A stretch of DNA of 64,000 nt. Source: Synechococcales cyanobacterium bin31.maxbin.ball.101 (GTDB lineage: Bacteria; Cyanobacteriota; Cyanobacteriia; Leptolyngbyales; Leptolyngbyaceae). Location of the stretch: assembly GCA_013298165.1 (NCBI GenBank), contig JAAFJU010000008.1, positions 1 through 64,000 of the forward strand, written 5' to 3'. The position numbers and the translations under genes were made by a program. The notes beneath the pieces are model-generated. The model did no database searches, had not been told where the DNA came from, and was given only the letters and a program-made list of their open reading frames with translations. This document shows, one piece after another, positions 62,863 through 64,000 of the stretch; within the stretch, counting starts at the first letter, position 1, and each line of letters opens with the position of its first letter.

Positions 62863-64000
62863 ATGCAGTCACATGAAGCAGATCAACTGAGACAAGCATT
62901 TGCCTCAACACTGGTAGGTATAGCAACGCAAATACCTGACCCAGCAACTCGCCAGCAACTCGCGGCGGTCGCTCTGGCCATACCTCATGTAGAAGAGGTC
63001 GCAACAGCCTTTGTTGATTTTTTGAAAGATGATGATCTCATCTACCCCTTTATGGGCTTAGGCAGATTCTACAAGGAGCAGGGACTCTATAAATCTGCCG
63101 AGCCTTGGTACAATCGATGTTTAGAGATAACCATTGCGCGCTTTGGCACTGAGCATCTGACAGTTGCGATTAGTCTGAATGCATTGGCAGGTCTTTACTT
63201 CCTTCAGGGACATTATGGCGAGACAGAATCTTTCTATTTGAGGGCTTTGGAACTCAGTAAGCAGCTATTAGAAAACAATCATTTCATTGTAGTAACTATT
63301 CTCAATAGTCTGGGATATACTTATTATACCCAAGGGCGTTACAGAGATGCTAAATCCCTTTATTTACAGGCTTTAGAGCTTAGGGAACACGTTCCAGAAA
63401 CAGAGCATTTTGATAGTGCCGACATACTGAATAATTTGGGATTGCTCTACGGAGACCAGGGGCAATACCAAGAGGCTGAATCCCTTTTCAATCAAGCAAT
63501 AGAACTCGGTATACCCCTATTAGGGAAAGAGCATCCTAATATTGTCAAAAGTCTGAACAACTTAGCTACTCTGTATCATAAGCAAGGTTATTTTCAGAAG
63601 GCAAGACCTCTGTATTTAGAGACGTTCAACCTCAACCAACGCCTATTGGGAGATGAACATCCAGCGATGATCATCAGCCTGAATAATTTAGCAAATTTCT
63701 GTTGTGATCAAGGTAATTATATCGAAGCCGAATCACTGCTCTTAAAGGCTTTCAAGATTTCCCAAGTGATGCTTGGCGATAACCATCCTGACATGGCTAC
63801 AATTTTGATCAGCTTGGGGGAAGTTTACTACAGGCAGGAACGTTACAGCGAATCGGAACCTTATTTGTTAAGAGCTGCTGAGATTGATAGAAAGTGTCTG
63901 GGCAATCAGCATCTTCATATCGCAGACGGTTTGAATAGTCTGGCAAATCTTTATAGGGCGCAACAGCGTTACCCTAAAGCAGAATCCCTTTACAGAGAAG
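62863..64000 (+). CDS. TPR (kinesin-light-chain-type) protein 3 (runs off the right edge)
   Basis: From the ATG at 62863 an unbroken frame of at least 379 residues continues to the window end. It starts MQSHEADQLRQAFASTLVGI, and the helical cap (PDPATRQQLAAVALAIPHVEEVATAF ... LKDDDLIYPFMGLGRFYKEQGLYKSAEPWYNRC) matches the cap of TPR protein 2 and the region normally following NB-ARC in fused NLRs. At least seven TPR units follow (SLNNLATLYHKQGYFQKARPLY and variants). It is the third paralogue in the array. Whether it ends as a pure TPR protein or carries another domain cannot be seen. Confidence 0.82.
   Translation, partial: MQSHEADQLRQAFASTLVGIATQIPDPATRQQLAAVALAIPHVEEVATAFVDFLKDDDLIYPFMGLGRFYKEQGLYKSAEPWYNRCLEITIARFGTEHLTVAISLNALAGLYFLQGHYGETESFYLRALELSKQLLENNHFIVVTILNSLGYTYYTQGRYRDAKSLYLQALELREHVPETEHFDSADILNNLGLLYGDQGQYQEAESLFNQAIELGIPLLGKEHPNIVKSLNNLATLYHKQGYFQKARPLYLETFNLNQRLLGDEHPAMIISLNNLANFCCDQGNYIEAESLLLKAFKISQVMLGDNHPDMATILISLGEVYYRQERYSESEPYLLRAAEIDRKCLGNQHLHIADGLNSLANLYRAQQRYPKAESLYRE

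Overview
The window looks like accessory chromosomal DNA from a filamentous or colonial cyanobacterium. The palindrome GCGATCGC and its core GATCG (the HIP1 pattern) occur throughout. Many gene families here are ones I associate with cyanobacteria: GAF-rich sensors, NB-ARC and kinesin-light-chain-type TPR proteins, and giant Ig/Rhs exoproteins. I see no tRNA, rRNA or CRISPR array. Assignments rest on motif recognition by eye; no database search was run.

Layout. 1-1484: end of an IS3-family element that has cut off a multi-GAF sensor gene. 1789-5682: a four-gene metabolic cassette (isochorismatase-like hydrolase, YtcJ-type amidohydrolase, ABM-domain membrane protein, pirin). 5868-9923: a small defence-like island with a MntA/HepT-type pair, two coupled hypothetical genes, an HNH remnant and a DUF262-HNH nuclease. 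9924-14433: decayed sequence, a small membrane protein and a 1134-residue protein of unknown function. 14489-19778: a type I secretion operon (parvulin, cNMP/C39-like ABC exporter, HlyD). 20344-21066: a protein of unknown function. 21302-44833: one uninterrupted gene for a ~7843-residue polymorphic toxin with Ig-like repeats, about 21 PPC-like beta-sandwich repeats, He_PIG/cadherin modules, Rhs/YD repeats, an Rhs core, a Hint domain and a toxin tip. A TrpF-like putative immunity gene follows immediately.

45921-49491 is an orphan rhs-CT cassette: a second Rhs core, Hint domain and AHH-type nuclease tip, followed by an ankyrin-repeat putative immunity gene. An IS256-family element with a clean 8-bp target duplication splits the AHH tip, and joining the flanks restores the reading frame exactly. 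The cassette shares two blocks with the giant gene, so it could serve as a reservoir for tip exchange.

49593-50654 is decaying DNA (a tandem coding-repeat relic and a MOSC gene with an internal deletion). 50778-54431 is a divergent locus: XRE plus ImmA/IrrE on the minus strand, and on the plus strand a prokaryotic ubiquitin-like operon (double multiubiquitin protein, E2-like protein, JAB-E1 fusion, DUF6527-like zinc protein). 54802-64000 is a STAND/NLR region: a SEFIR-NB-ARC-helical protein, a small effector next to an NB-ARC protein that share a short motif (possible amyloid signalling), and three paralogous TPR genes whose N-termini look like the sensor half normally fused to NB-ARC. The exporter, giant toxin and spare tip would form a competition system; most of the rest reads as antiphage or stress defence. 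The most interesting inferences are the switchable giant toxin locus with a TrpF-derived immunity protein, and the split NLR with a shared effector/NLR motif and an array of detached TPR sensors.
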